Origin: Proteles cristata cristata
Lineage: Eukaryota > Chordata > Mammalia > Carnivora > Hyaenidae
Direction: 5' to 3'
Length of the DNA stretch: 64,000 bases
NCBI GenBank assembly: GCA_017311185.1
Contig: JAESUZ010001514.1
Coordinates: 2,046,001-2,110,000 of the forward strand
This document shows, piece by piece, positions 1-12,483 of the stretch. Position 1 is the first letter of the stretch; every line of letters starts with the position of its first letter. Below the pieces are notes generated by a model. It had not been told where the DNA came from. It did no database searches and was given only the letters and a program-made list of their open reading frames with translations. Both the position numbers and the translations under genes were made by a program.

Positions 1-435
1 ACATACAATGGAGTATTACTCAGTGACAAAAAGAATGAAATCTTGCCATTTGCAACCACATGGGTGGAGCTAGAGTGTATTATGCTGAATGAAATAAGTC
101 AGAGAAAGACAAATACCATGTGATTTCCCTCATATGTGGAATTTAAGAAACAAAACGAATGACCATAGGGAAGGGAAGCAAAAATAAGATAAAAAGAGAG
201 AGGGAGACAAACCATAGGAGACTCTTCAATACAGAGAACAAACAGGGCTTCTGGGGGGATATTGGGGGGGGGGGGAATGGGCTAAATGGGTGATGGGTAC
301 TAAGGAGGGCACTTGTCGGGATGAGCACAGGATGTTATATGTAAGTGATGAATCACTGAATTCTACTCCTGAAACCACTATTACACTATATGGTAACTAA
401 CTTGGATTTAAATTTAAAAAAATTTTTAAATAAAG
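1..435 (+). mobile_element. L1 LINE 3' end, truncated by window edge
   Basis: It resembles the carnivore L1 3' region: GGAGTATTACTCAGTGACAA, then ATGAAATAAGTCAGAGAAAG, an L1 3'UTR with a poly-G run (266-278), and an A-rich tail ending near 435. It lies in PDE6A intron 5, opposite to the gene. Confidence 0.8.
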
Positions 436-619
436 CAATGATAGGAGAGCAGAGCTCACAAACACAAGGGCCTGGAGAGGCCTGATAGAAACATATATGA
501 GTGGGGGCTGGGGAGCAGGGGCACGCAAGAGGGATGGTGAGGACTTTGGCACACTAGAGAGCTCTGGCCGTGTTCCAAGGCAGCAGCTGCCACTCAGCTC
601 CCATCAGATTTACCCTGTA

Positions 620-724
620 GGGGGCACTGGCTGGCTCAGTGGCAGGCCATGCAACTCTTGATCTCAGAGTTGTGGGTTTGAGTCCCACATTGGATATAAA
701 GGTTATTTAAAAATAAAATCTTAA
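620..724 (+). mobile_element. Short diverged tRNA-derived SINE
   Basis: An older, shorter copy: GGGGCACTGGCTGGCTCAG head, B-box-like GGGTTTGAGTCCC, short A-rich tail. The younger SINE at 725 inserted into its tail. Confidence 0.7.
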
Positions 725-951
725 GGGGCGCCTGGGTGGCTTAGTCGGTTAAGCATCCGACTTTCGCTCAGGTCATGATCTCACAGTTCGTGGGTTCGAG
801 CCCCGCGTCGGGCTCTGTGCTGACTGCCAGCTCAGAGCCTGGAGCCTGTTTCAGCCTGCGACTCCCTCTCTCTCTGACCCTCCCCTGCTCACGCTGTCTC
901 TCTCTCTTCTAAAGATAAATAAAAAAAACATTAAAAAAAATAAAATAAATA
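725..951 (+). mobile_element. SINEC_Fc-type SINE with perfect target duplication
   Basis: Full-length head to A-rich tail. A 15-bp direct repeat AAAATAAAATCTTAA flanks it at 710-724 and 952-966. Confidence 0.92.
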
Positions 952-1507
952 AAAATAAAATCTTAAAAAATAATCTACCACGTGGGACTGTGGGTCCAGT
1001 TTCAACTGATCTTCCACCTTTTTAAAAGAACCTGAGAATCTATATATTTATGGGAAATATCTTGCTTTTTTTTAGTGTTAAGATATAAAACCCAAAAACT
1101 TTTTAAGTAAAAAGAAAAATTCTAAATGTATGCAGCCAAACAGGGTTATCTTTTGGATGGAATTTCCCTGCTAACTACCAATTTATTCTATCTCAGTTAG
1201 ATATAAAGGCTATTTCCAGCTCTCACTGTCCACAATTCTAAACTTTTGCTAGGTGAATATTTGAGCAAGCTGCTTGACCTTTCTGGAGCTCTTTCCTTAT
1301 CTGTGGAATGGGAATATTCATTCTTCCTTAGCCAGTCCCACCAGGTTACTATGGAACTCCAGAAAGATATTAAAAATACCTTGCAAATTACAAGATGCGA
1401 CAATTATCATAACTTCAAGGGAAATGACCTAACCCAGAGAAGATAGGTATCTAAGTGATAAAGAAACGTCAGCAAGGTCTACAGTGCCTGAAATTTGCAT
1501 TTCATTA

Positions 1508-1621
<114 letters not shown>

Positions 1622-1974
1622 CTAGGAATGAGAAAGACAATAATTACAGGTCTTGAAAATAGGTCAAGGAAAGGAGATTGAGAAAAGAGGACCCACCTAT
1701 ATGAGTCATCTACCGTTGAAATTCAGAAGGTGGGAAGAGCTCTCCGAAACCTAGGCTTGGAAGGGGTGCAAAGTTCATTAGTGTTAGAGGATGTCAGTCA
1801 TGTCTGTGCTTCAAGATACTGATGAACTAGGGTGATCTAATCATTAAGCAAAAAATGGGAGCTTGAGTTGCAGCATCTTTGTACTCCCCGTGTTGTGGGC
1901 ATGGGGCATGAGAGGGAAACTGCCATCTCTAGGTCTAGGAAGACATGCTAAGCATGGGATTGAAGGTTTAGCTA

Positions 1975-2300
1975 AAACAATATCTTCTGCAGCCTCATTC
2001 ATGGTAGTGAAAAGTTAGGAGCATCCTCAGTGTCTAATAAGAGGGGACTTATTAAATCAATTATGGTACATCTATTAACGACAATGCTACAGATACTAGC
2101 AGTAAAAAGGTGTCCTTGCTGCACTGATGAGTGAAGTATGTGAGGTGACAAAAAGTACAGACCATAGAACCCCAATGTTTAACTGAACATAGAAAATGTT
2201 CTCAAAGGATTCACAACAAAACACTCACAACTGGTTTTCTCTGGGTAATTGCAGTGAGACTGTGTTTAGCAATTTTTCTATAATAAAATTTGTTGCTTTT
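1975..2300 (+). mobile_element. Old L1-like 3' fragment
   Basis: Phrases such as ATTCATGGTAGTGAAAAGTT and AAATCAATTATGGTACATCT resemble the 3' end of old L1 elements, followed by an A-rich end. Confidence 0.5.
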
Positions 2301-2445
2301 GGAATCAGGAAAAAAATATTTTTTTCCCAAATAAGAAAGAAAGAGAACAATGGTGCCATATATAGGCAAAGAGACCCGTATTGGGGATCCGGTGAGAAAG
2401 GACCCATAAGACAACTGGCAAAGATACGGTCGAGGGGTCTGGGGG

Positions 2446-2668
2446 AGGGCGCCTGGGGGGCTCAGCCGGTTGAGCATCCGACTTTGGCTCAGGTCACAAT
2501 CTCATGGTTCATGGGTCTGAGCCCCGCATTGGGCTCTGTGCTGACATCTCAGAGCCTGGAGCCTGCTTCAGATTCTGTGTCTCCTTCTCTCTCTGACCAT
2601 CCCCCACTCATACTCTGTCTGTCTGTCTCTCTGTCTCTCAAAAATAAATAAGCATTAAAAGAAAAAAA
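2446..2668 (+). mobile_element. SINEC_Fc-type SINE
   Basis: GGGCGCCTGGGGGGCTCAG head and AAATAAATAAGC tail. Near-identical flanking repeats AGATACGGTCGAGG (before) and AGATACAGTCAAGG (after) mark the insertion, with two later substitutions. Confidence 0.9.
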
Positions 2669-3469
2669 AGATACAGTCAAGGAAGAGAGAAATGGCCAGT
2701 AAGGCACCCAGCCTCAGAAGAAGAGACTAATTGGGACACTGCACAAGCTCTTCTCTGCCACTTATCCCTGGTTTTCCTGCTGTACAGGGAGCCACACAGC
2801 TTGTGCTGGGCTGAGCCTAGGCCTGACAGAGGAGGCCTTCATGCTTCACTGCCCTCTCTGTTCATTCATCTACTGCTGTCTAGGGACAGTGATCATTAGC
2901 ACTAGGTTATTGTGGGTAGGATGCTAAGCCCTTCTGTTCTTGGCCTCTTTCTTGCTTGAACATGGTGGTTTATCATCCAGAAGACAAGCAGAGGAGCGTC
3001 CACATGAAATTCACACTCCATGTCCCCAAGCTTCTGTCCGGTTGAGCTCTTTGTCTTGACTGTACACCAGGAAGACATTCAATTCTGGGTGAAAAAAATA
3101 ATAGGGAATCTACCTGGCCCCATAACATGTTTGCTGCTAGATACCAGAGATGAATAAGACAGAGTTCATGCCCTGGGGGAGCTTGCTGTCTCTAGGAGGT
3201 TGATCAAGTACTCAATTAACTATAGTAAGGTAGACAAGGTAAGACCCAAAATGAGTACAATGGAATGGAGAAAGAACACAAATGTTAGAGGAGCCCAGAA
3301 GAAAGTCAAGTACGTTGAGCTGACACTGTGTCAAACACTAAGTGGCTCTGAAGATTGTCCCAGAGAAGCAGCAGCTATCAACAGGGGTTGGGTGGAAAGT
3401 GAGGCATATTTACACTTGCCTTTCTCACTCTTGATCTCTCTCTTCTCTTCTCTTTTCTTTCTTCTTTCT

Positions 3470-3570
3470 TTTGTTTTTAAACAGCTTTATTGCATATAAT
3501 TCACATGCCATGTAATTCACCCAGTTAAAATGTACAATTCAGTAGTTTTATTGACTTCTTCATAATGTCA
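3470..3570 (-). mobile_element. Old L1-like fragment
   Basis: CAGCTTTATTGCATATAATT followed by AATTCACCCAGTTAAAATGT resembles the reverse complement of an old L1 3' end. Related to the longer copies at 23085 and 35285. Confidence 0.45.
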
Positions 3571-3719
3571 ACAGCTCAGATAAGAGCTTAGCTACCAGGA
3601 GGTGGAGGGAGGGGAGGGAAGGGGAGGGCAGGTCATTTGAATGATTGTAGGCAGACCAGCCCATTTCTAATTGCTAGATTGTTCTATCTTTGGGGGATGA
3701 CTAAGAATATTCTTGCATA

Positions 3720-3906
3720 GGGGTGCCTGAGGTTAAGCATCCAACTTTTGATCTCAGCTCAGGTCATGATCTCACCTTAGTTCGAGCCCCACATCAGGCT
3801 CCACACTGTTACATGAAGCCTACTGGGATTTCTCTTTTTCCCTCTTTCTCCATCCCTCCCCTGCTCACACTCTCTCTCCCTCAATATAAGTAAATAAACG
3901 TAAGAA
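3720..3906 (+). mobile_element. Diverged CAN-SINE with head deletion
   Basis: The A-box part is missing (GGGGTGCCTGAGGTTAAGCATC), but the body, CT-rich stretch and AAGTAAATAAACG tail remain. Confidence 0.8.
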
Positions 3907-4266
3907 AAATAGAATATTCTTGCTTACGTGTGATTTTCCCTTTCGAGAGGGAGCTCAGAAGAAACAGCAGAACACAGCCACACACAGCAGCCTACATCTG
4001 GGTTCAGATTCTTTAAGGTGTGAACTGGGCACCTTTTGAATTCGACTCAGAAATTCTTTTTATTAAGAAAGAACCATTCATTTGTATGAATTCATTCATT
4101 TGCTACTTGCTGAAGGTGTATCAGAGGGCTTATTGGACTTGGCTATGGTTGGCAAAATATTTGGTTCAAGAGTATGCAAAAGTTAAATGGATGTCTGCCC
4201 TAGAATCAGAGGTTTCCTGAAATCATTAGATAGCTGACCTTTACCAGAATCACATACAGAACTATT

Positions 4267-4485
4267 GAAAAACATTTTTTAAAAATTTTTAACGCTTATT
4301 TATTTTTGAGAGACAGAGTGCAAGAGGGGGAGGGGCAGAGAGAGAAGGAGACACAGAATCGGAAGCAGGCTCCAGGCTCTGAGCTGTCAGCACAGAGCCC
4401 AACATGGGGCTTGAACTTGAGAACCGTGAGATCATGACCTGAGCTGAGGTTGGACACTTAACCGACTGAGCCACCCAGGTGCCCC
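4267..4485 (-). mobile_element. SINEC_Fc-type SINE, left arm of an inverted pair
   Basis: Reverse orientation, ending CCACCCAGGTGCCCC. A perfect 15-bp duplication ACATACAGAACTATT lies at 4252-4266 and 4486-4500. Only 32 bp separate it from the opposite copy at 4518. Confidence 0.92.
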
Positions 4486-4517
4486 ACATACAGAACTATT
4501 TTAAAAGCAAAAATCAG

Positions 4518-4741
4518 GGGCGACTGGGTGGCTTATTCGGTTAAGCATCCGACTTTCACTTAGGTCATGATCTCGCGGTTCGTGGGTTCGAGCCCCGCGT
4601 CGGGCTCTGTGCTGACTGCCAGCTCAGAGCCTGGAGCCTGTTTCAGAGTCTGTGTCTCCCTCTCTCTCTGACCCTCCCCTGCTCACACTGTCTCTCTCTC
4701 TCTCCTAGAAATAAATAAAAATATTAAAAAAAATAAAAAAT
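4518..4741 (+). mobile_element. SINEC_Fc-type SINE, right arm of an inverted pair
   Basis: GGGCGACTGGGTGGCTTATTCGG head and TAGAAATAAATAAAA tail. A perfect 15-bp duplication AAAAGCAAAAATCAG lies at 4503-4517 and 4742-4756. Confidence 0.92.
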
Positions 4742-4824
4742 AAAAGCAAAAATCAGAATAATAAATCCATGCATATATGGAAATCTGGTATACGATAAAA
4801 TAGCATATCCGAATGGCTGCATTT

Positions 4825-6548
4825 TAAAACAGTGGAGGAAGGATAGACTATTCTTTAACTGGAGAAAAACGAGTGAGAGATAAAAGTTATCCCTACCTCA
4901 TATCTACACATTCATAATTCCAAAATGAATGAATGATTAAAATATATTAAGTACATTAGATTATTTCAGATTATCTTTATAATATTAAGATTGGGGAAGT
5001 CCTTCCTAAGCAAAATCTCAGACTCAAGCATCCAATGTATGTGAACACTTGATCAATGACAGAAGCATGTTAGGGAAATATTATATTTTCAGTAAGACAG
5101 TGGAGAAAGAGTCATCTTTTCAGTAAATGGTGCTGGGTCCATTGGGTATCCACATGGAAAAAAGTTAATATTGACCCTACCTCACACTGTACGTTTAAAA
5201 ATTTCCAGGTAGATTATAGAGCTGTGTATGAAAGTTAAAACAATAAAATTTTAGAGTTAACATAGATGAATGTCTTTATTAGCTTGGGGCCAGCAAAGAT
5301 TTCTTAAATAGGGAACAAAAATCATAACCATTAAAAAAAAGATTGATAAATGGAACTACATTATAATTCGGAATTTTCATTCGTTGAAACATACTACTAA
5401 GAAAATGAAAGTACAGAGTGGGAGAAGGTATTTGCAATGTGTATATTCCACAGAGAACCCATATCTAGAATGTATAAAAAACACCTACAAATCCTAAGAT
5501 TAAAAAAGACAAAAGAATTCTTAAAAATGAGGAAGGAACTTGAATAGGGACTTCTTTTAAAGATATACACATGGTTATAAACAAGAAAAAGTCTTTGACC
5601 TCATCAATCATTAGGGGAATTTATGTTAATACCAAATAAGATCATACCACATGCCTACCAGTAAGGCACAGATTAATAAAACTGGTAGTCCCAAGTATTG
5701 TGAGGAAAACCTCAGACATTGCTAGTGGGAGTGTGAAGTCATTTTGAAAATCAGATGGGCCATGTCTATTAAAACTATTACCCAGAAATTCTACTCCTAA
5801 GTAAACACCTAACAGAAATGGGTACACCTGTGTACCAAAAGGTATGTACTAGAATGTTCATAAGAACAATATTCAGAGTAGCCCAAACCTGAAAACTCTA
5901 ATGCCCATCAACAGTAGAATGAATAAATAAATACTTGGAGGGTTAGTCATATAGTGGAACATTCCACAAGAACGAAGATGAATGAACTAATGTTACGTTG
6001 AGCAATAAAGATAGATCTTAACAACCAAAATGCTGAGCAAAAGAAGCTAGACACAAAATAGTATGTATTTGCACAATTCTGAGTTGGGTTTTTTTTTTTT
6101 TTTAAGTTCATTTACTTTGCAAGAGAGACAGCACAAATTGGGGAGGGATAGAGACAATCCCAAGCAGACTCCACACTGTCAATGCAGAGCCTGACACAGG
6201 GCTCGAACTCGTGAACCGTGAGATCACGACCTGATCCAAAACCAAGAGATGGATGTGTAACCAACTGAGGCACTCAGGTGCCCTTGTATGATTCTGTTTA
6301 TGGAAACTTCAAAAGTAGGCAAAACGAACATGGCATTAAAGGTCCAGCGGTGGTTGCCCTCAGGGAGAAGGGTATGGAAATTAACAGAAAGGGATAAGCA
6401 AGGGGATTCTGAGGGTTTAGTAATGTTCTATCTCTTTATCTTGGTGGTGGTTAGATGGGGGTGTTCATTGACCTATTCACCTGTAATCAGTGCTTGTCTC
6501 TGTGTATATGTTATACTTCAACATAAAGGCTTATTTACAAGAATCCGT
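4825..6548 (+). mobile_element. Old L1 3' half, interrupted by a SINE
   Basis: It reads as decayed L1 ORF2 end and 3'UTR (TGGTGCTGGGTCCATTGGGT, AATGCCCATCAACAGTAGAA, AATTCTACTCCTAAGTAAAC). The SINE at 6090-6284 splits it, and the L1 text resumes with TGTATGATTCTGTTTATGGA. No coding capacity remains. Confidence 0.7.
6090..6284 (-). mobile_element. CAN-SINE inserted in an L1
   Basis: Reverse copy, T-rich left end to CACTCAGGTGCCC at right, moderately diverged. It interrupts the L1 at 4825-6548. Confidence 0.85.
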
Positions 6549-7367
6549 AGGTACTGACATGGAAAGATGTTCAGAAAACATTAAGTAAAAAAAAGAGCAG
6601 ACTATCAGGAAATGTGGCCTTATGTTTGTTAAACAGTTCCTCAGAAGATACTGATTCAAGTCTGGGAGCCCCTGCACTAGACCTAAGCTCTCATCCAACG
6701 GCAGATCCTGCAATGTATTTAATCATTAAACCAACTAGTTGAAGGGTCTGCTTTGATCGGTGCACCACTCAGCATCACAAGGCCCTACTAAATGAAACTG
6801 ACAGGAAACCTGGACCCTGGCTCTTTGGGATAAGAAATCACAAATCTAGATAACTCTGGAACTCTGTTTCAGGACAGAAAATGATTAGCTGCAGGAAGCA
6901 GAGACAGGTAGAGAAAGAAAAATGGGGCGGGGGGGGGGGTTGGTTTGCGAGAAACCTCACTGGAAAATATTGCAGGGGCCATATTGGGCTCTGCTTTCCT
7001 AGCCTCCACATTCTTAGTCTCTGCACGTCTGCCCCCTGACCATTCCCAGGGACAAGATCCGAGTAGCTTCCTTCACTTCAATTGCCCAGGTGAGCCGTAG
7101 GCTTAATGAACCATGGGGAAGGTTTATACCTGCCTTTGCGTGCATTTTCTGAGAATTCCTGAAGTTGGCAACTTTCTTCTTTCTGGCTTCGACCCTACAT
7201 AGAGCTTCTTTATCACCCACCTTCACCACCTCATCAAGCCTTCTCACATACGCTTTCTTTTCCAACTGACCAGGGAAGACCAGGTTGTTTCCATTCACCT
7301 GTGCCGTAGATTCACTTTTCCCCTTTAAAGGTTGGTGCTCCACTCTTCACTAGAAAAGACCTGTGAG

Positions 7368-8013
<646 letters not shown>

Positions 8014-8039
8014 TTAGGTCCAACGCTTCCTATTTCTTC

Positions 8040-8260
8040 TATTTCATAGATTGTTAATAAGAATGAAAATAACAAACATGGATTGAATACAAGTGTTCTA
8101 CGTGCATTATCTCATTTATTATCGACAATAATCTTTTGAGGGCAGAACCAATCAATATTGTCCCCCTTTTTCAAAGGTTCAGAAAGGGTAAGCAATTTGC
8201 TCTGGGTCTTAGAGCTAGTAAATGGCTTAACAAGGATTCAAATCTCAGTTGCTTGACTTG
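8040..8260 (-). mobile_element. MIR
   Basis: Reverse-complement MIR text: TGCATTATCTCATTTATTAT, then a CAGAAAGGGTAAGCAATTTG stretch. A smaller related piece with ATTTTACAGATGGAGAAACT is at about 7945-8010. Confidence 0.65.
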
Positions 8261-8448
8261 AAAACTGTGCATGTAATCACCCTGAGATACAGCTTTAGAA
8301 ACATGGGCTACCTCATCAACACTAGGGATTCTGGGCAGGGACTATGATGGTTCCCAGGCACCTTAATCACCACTACCTTTCCAGCCTGCCACATCAATGC
8401 TTCAGTAAAAGGACATGTCAGGGCATTGCCGTGAGCCACTCCCCTTAC

Positions 8449-8538
8449 CTGGCCACGCCGAGTCTCACAGTTGTGCAGGTAACTCAGGTGGTACACCTTC
8501 ATGATTAGATTTGCAAAATTGAGGTACTTGAGAAGAAT
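8449..8538 (-). CDS. PDE6A: PDE6A exon 3, residues 210-239
   Basis: Third coding exon, 90 bp, 30 codons, [10 protein letters not shown] to HNCETRRGQ. It forms the end of GAF-A and the helix linking it to GAF-B. The acceptor AG is at 8540-8539 after a pyrimidine-rich stretch, and the donor GTAAGG starts at 8448. Both introns are phase 0. The peptide is essentially identical to human PDE6A as remembered. Introns 2 and 3 are short (about 0.84 and 0.58 kb). Confidence 0.95.
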
Positions 8539-8712
8539 CTGGAAGGCAAATAGCATGAGGGGGAAGAGATGAGAAAGAGAAACCCCTCCTCTGGCCCCTT
8601 CTACCACCAGCAAACATTTGAATATTTTAAAAGGATCAGAGGCAATTTGAGCAGATGGATCATGGAATGCTGACTCATGAAATGTTGCATTGTCAAGAGT
8701 GTAAAGCTAACA

Positions 8713-8936
8713 GGGGCGCCTGGGTGGCTTAGTCGGTTAAGCGTCCGACTTTCGCTTGGGTCATGATCTCACGGTTCGTGGGTTCAAGCCCCGCGTCGGG
8801 CTCTGTGCTGACTGCCAGCTCAGAGCCTGGAGCCTGTTTCAGTCTGTGACTCCTCTCTCTCTGACCCTCCCCTGCTCACACTGTCTCTCTCTCTCTCTCC
8901 TAGAAATAAATAAAACATTTAAAAAAAAAAAAAAGA
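8713..8936 (+). mobile_element. Young SINEC_Fc-type SINE with perfect target duplication
   Basis: Near-consensus head and GTTCGTGGGTTCAAGCCCCG B box. A perfect 16-bp duplication GAGTGTAAAGCTAACA lies at 8697-8712 and 8937-8952. It is in PDE6A intron 2. Confidence 0.94.
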
Positions 8937-8974
8937 GAGTGTAAAGCTAACAGAGTCAGCATTGATGGATTAAT

Positions 8975-9175
8975 GAAAAATTGTTACTATTTATTGAGCT
9001 TGCAGTCCCTGCGATAAGTCATTTTAGGCATGTTTTCTTATCTGATCATCACAAGTACCCTGAGAGATGGATACTGTAAAATTAGACCCATTTTACAGAT
9101 AAGAAAGCTGAGATTTAAAGAAATTAAGTAAACTGCCCAAGTCAAACAGCTAAACAGTAGCAGAGCCAGGACAAT
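8975..9175 (-). mobile_element. MIR
   Basis: TATTTATTGAGCTTGCAGTC, CCATTTTACAGATAAGAAAG and AACTGCCCAAGTCAAACAGC match reverse-complement MIR text. Confidence 0.7.
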
Positions 9176-9375
9176 TATCCCTGTACTCCAGGCTCCAGGA
9201 CCCAACATTCCTAACCATAGCCCCTCTCCTGTCCTCCTCAGAGGGCGTCAGACTAATCCGTTTGCCTTACAGATGAGGAAACCAGGGCTAGGCCAAATAG
9301 AAAGGTTCAGGGGACTTCATGAGCTGCGAGAACGTGCTAGCATGTCCACCCCAGCAATTTCTAAAGCGTTCTTAC

Positions 9376-9528
9376 CTCTTCATCCTTCTTGGTGAAGTGG
9401 GGCTCGTTCAGTTTATTCACAGCCATGATGACGGCCACCATGTCCTTGCCATTCATTATGGGGGAAGCCAAGATGTTCTTGGTCTGGTATTCTGTGAGGA
9501 TGTCCACAAAGTCACAGAAATGCTCATC
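9376..9528 (-). CDS. PDE6A: PDE6A exon 2, residues 159-209 (GAF-A)
   Basis: Second coding exon, 153 bp, 51 codons, beginning [18 protein letters not shown] acceptor (AG at 9530-9529) precedes it and a GTAAG donor follows at 9375. It completes much of GAF-A, the domain that binds cGMP non-catalytically and couples to the gamma inhibitory subunit. The GAF signature NK-x5-F-x3-DE is visible as N196, K197, F203, D207 and E208. Both bordering introns are phase 0. Intron 1 (9529-18344, about 8.8 kb) separates it from exon 1. Confidence 0.96.
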
Positions 9529-10039
9529 CTGAAGGAAGGAAGAGACAGGCATGGGTGGGCAGAGGAAGAGCAATGACAGTAAAACAGCCCAGAGCCCCTT
9601 ATGCCCATGGGAGGGGTGGGAAGAGGGGCTCTCTAGTATTTCATTGACAAGAAAATGAAGACATGTCCATCTACTCCCCTTCAGCAAGGGCAAAGCAACC
9701 AGGGGTGATTTGTACCTTGGAAGCCTCCAAAACCCAGTAGGAGAAAGTCTGAGAGACAGCTTACTAAAGGCTGTGGGGCAGATGTGAACAAAGCCCCGTA
9801 AGGGCCCTAGGATGAGGGGACTGACTTCACCGGGGGAGGGAGGGTTAGAGAAGGCTCTCTTGAGGCGATGACAAGTAAGCCCAAAACAGAAACTTGAGTG
9901 AGGAAAAGACTTCGGTGAGTGTAATAATCACAATAGCTAGCAGGGATCATGTATGGTGCTTTACCTGCCTCAACTCACTTTAATCCTTTGAAGTAGGGAC
10001 CACTATACAAAGGGAAACTGAGACTCAAGGTTACCATGA

Positions 10040-10041
<2 letters not shown>

Positions 10042-10092
<51 letters not shown>
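10042..10092. repeat. (TG)n microsatellite
   Basis: About 24 uninterrupted TG units in PDE6A intron 1. Likely length-polymorphic. Confidence 0.95.
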
Positions 10093-10093
<1 letters not shown>

Positions 10094-10257
10094 CTCTAGA
10101 TCCTGCTCTCAGTTTTGCTGTCTTTAAGGGTAGTCTCGGTAAGGTTGGACCTGGGTCCTGGTCATTGAACAAAAAGAATTGGGTACTTCCATCCTTTTGA
10201 GCAATTCAGTTCTAGCACCACAGTGAGTCCAATGGATACCCCTATCCCACAGGTCTT

Positions 10258-10480
10258 CTTTTTTTTAAATGTTTTTAAAATTTATTTCTGAGACAGAGAG
10301 AGAGGCAGCGTGAGCAGAGGAGGGTCAGAGAGAGATGGAGACACAGAATTGGAAGCAAGCTCTAGGCTCTGAGCTGGCTGCCAGCAGACAGCCCGACGCG
10401 GGGCTCGAACCCACCAACTGCGAGATCATGACCTGACCCAAAACCGGATGCCCAACCAACTGAGCCACCCAGGCACCTCT
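10258..10480 (-). mobile_element. SINEC_Fc-type SINE with 19-bp target duplication
   Basis: Reverse copy. A perfect direct repeat CCCCTATCCCACAGGTCTT lies at 10239-10257 and 10481-10499. Confidence 0.94.
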
Positions 10481-11586
10481 CCCCTATCCCACAGGTCTTA
10501 ATGGAAGCCCCATTGCATGTCAGGCCTTACACAGAGTGTTGGGGAAATAAGGGAGACTAAGGCTCAGGCCAGCTTGCAGACAAATTGATAATAGCAGTAC
10601 AGAACACAGGGTTTGGCTCAAAGCTATGGGAGTACAAAGAAGGTTTTGGTTGGGGTATATTTCATTTTCTTTTCCTTTGGATGGTCACAAGGAGAAGATC
10701 AAAACAAAGATAAAATATGATTTTGATTTTAGGCTGAGCGTCTCACACACCCACAGCCTTAAAGCAGCCTGGAAGGCCAACACAGGGCAGTGCGGTCTAC
10801 GTGGTCAGAAAGAGGAGACAGAGCCTGAATTGTTGTCTTAAATCCAAAAGAATCCACCTTTCTGTTCCTTGGTAGAGCTGTGAGTTTTTCCGACCATCGG
10901 CGCTGCTTGGGACACAAGCCAGCCCAGATATGCAGCTCACGCTGTTCCGAGGAAGGAAGTATATTTCACAGAATGGATTCACACCACTTTTCTAGAATTG
11001 AGTGTGCAGAACCTTTCCCACGGCTGAGAAATTCACAGTGTGATGCTGTGCGATTGTGGATGTCTCCCAGTTGGAGTGGGATTTGACAAACAGGCAACGG
11101 CCCTGTTGTCGATGAAGGTGCCTCACACCAGGTAAAGGGCACAGGAATTAAGAGAAGGATGTAGGGCTCTACTTGAATTAGCATCAGAGGATTAAGCCAA
11201 ATCTCTAAAAAGGCATTAGCTATGAGGGGTTTTCCTTGTCATTCTCTAAGGACACTGATAAATCCCTAAACACAGGTCCAGGTGGGGCATGCTGGAATTC
11301 ATTTCAGGGAGTCAGTTCAGCCTTGCAATAATATTCGTTTCAATCGAGGAAAATGATGTGTGGGCCTTACCTGCATCTGAGGCAGATGTTCACTAAATCT
11401 ACCAGAACCCTCTTTTCCACTGATAACTCCCTCCCACAAATAATACAGCTGCCAACTTGATGGTGTTCATACAATCATTGCCATCCTTATATTCAGCATA
11501 TGAAGTGTTCTACACAACTGGGTCACAGAACCTCAAATTATTAGAAGCAGAGAGGGCCTTACAAGACTTTTAGCTCAAACTGTTCT

Positions 11587-11588
11587 TT

Positions 11589-11619
<31 letters not shown>
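11587..11619. repeat. (GT)n tract
   Basis: A short GT run interrupted once, directly next to the T-rich end of the SINE at 11620. Confidence 0.85.
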
Positions 11620-11621
<2 letters not shown>

Positions 11622-11824
11622 ATGTAATATTTACTTTTGATATATATAGAGAGAGACAGAGTATGAGTGAGGGGAGGAGAGAGAGGGAGATGCAGAATCC
11701 AAAGCAGGCTCCAGGCTTTGAGCTGGTAGCACAAAACCCGATGCAGGACTCGAACCCATGAGTGGTAAGATCATGACCTGAACCGAAGTCAGGTGCTTAA
11801 CGTACTGAGCCACCTAGACGTCCC
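11620..11824 (-). mobile_element. Diverged CAN-SINE
   Basis: Reverse copy ending GAGCCACCTAGACGTCCC. Weak flanking similarity CTCAAACTGTT and CTCAGACTGTT suggests the target duplication. Confidence 0.85.
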
Positions 11825-11884
11825 TCAGACTGTTTATTCTAGAGCCCAGGAATCAGATGCCCAGCTTAGGGAAAGCCCAAAGTC

Positions 11885-12230
11885 ATTCATTCAGTTAGCG
11901 TTCGTGGAGTACTTTATGCCAGGCACTGGTCTAGACCCTCGGGTTACTGCAGTGAACAAGGGAGGCTTCTGGGTGGAGGTACAGCTGAGAGCTGAACCTT
12001 CAGAGAAGCTGGGTGGATGAAATGCAATCCAAGCAGGGAGCACAGAGAATGCAAAGTGTCTGGGAGGGGGCAGGGAGTTGGTGCATCTGAGAAACAGGAA
12101 GAAGACCAGTGCAGCTGAAGCACAGCGAGGCGAGGGAGGGTGGAGGGCAAGGAAGTCAGACGGGTGGGCCTGGGCCCCTTCCAGCTGAGCCTTGGAGGCC
12201 ATTGTGAAGAACTGAGGTTCTATTCCAGTG
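11885..12230 (-). mobile_element. L2-like fragment
   Basis: TCATTCATTCAGTTAGCGTT leads into TTTATGCCAGGCACTGGTCT, then an L2-like downstream body. Similar L2-like starts occur near 12665, 14255 and 17045. Confidence 0.5.
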
Positions 12231-12421
12231 CAATGCAAGACCATCCCTCATTCTCGGAAACCCCAGTTCTTCTTTCCAAACATTCACAGTGCCCATTACA
12301 TAGTGAAACCTACTGTTAATTGAGCAGAAATGATGTACTTGGCCGGGAGCCAGACACTTAACATCTATTATTTCATTAACTCTCACATCAGCCCTGTCAC
12401 ATGGACCTGTCTCCTTTTCTG

Positions 12422-12433
12422 GTTTTTTTTTTT

Positions 12434-12483
<50 letters not shown>

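Noticed and set aside
725..800. tRNA genes at SINE heads
   Set aside because: A- and B-box sequences are present in dozens of copies, but they belong to tRNA-derived SINE heads and do not form isolated, foldable tRNA genes.
1..1500. PDE6A exon 6 (EINFYKVIDYI)
   Set aside because: I searched the minus strand by eye for the encoded peptide and did not find it. Only L1 and SINE sequence and unique intron were seen.
2196..2651. 151-codon ORF
   Set aside because: Its second half is a translated SINE and its first half an old L1 tail.
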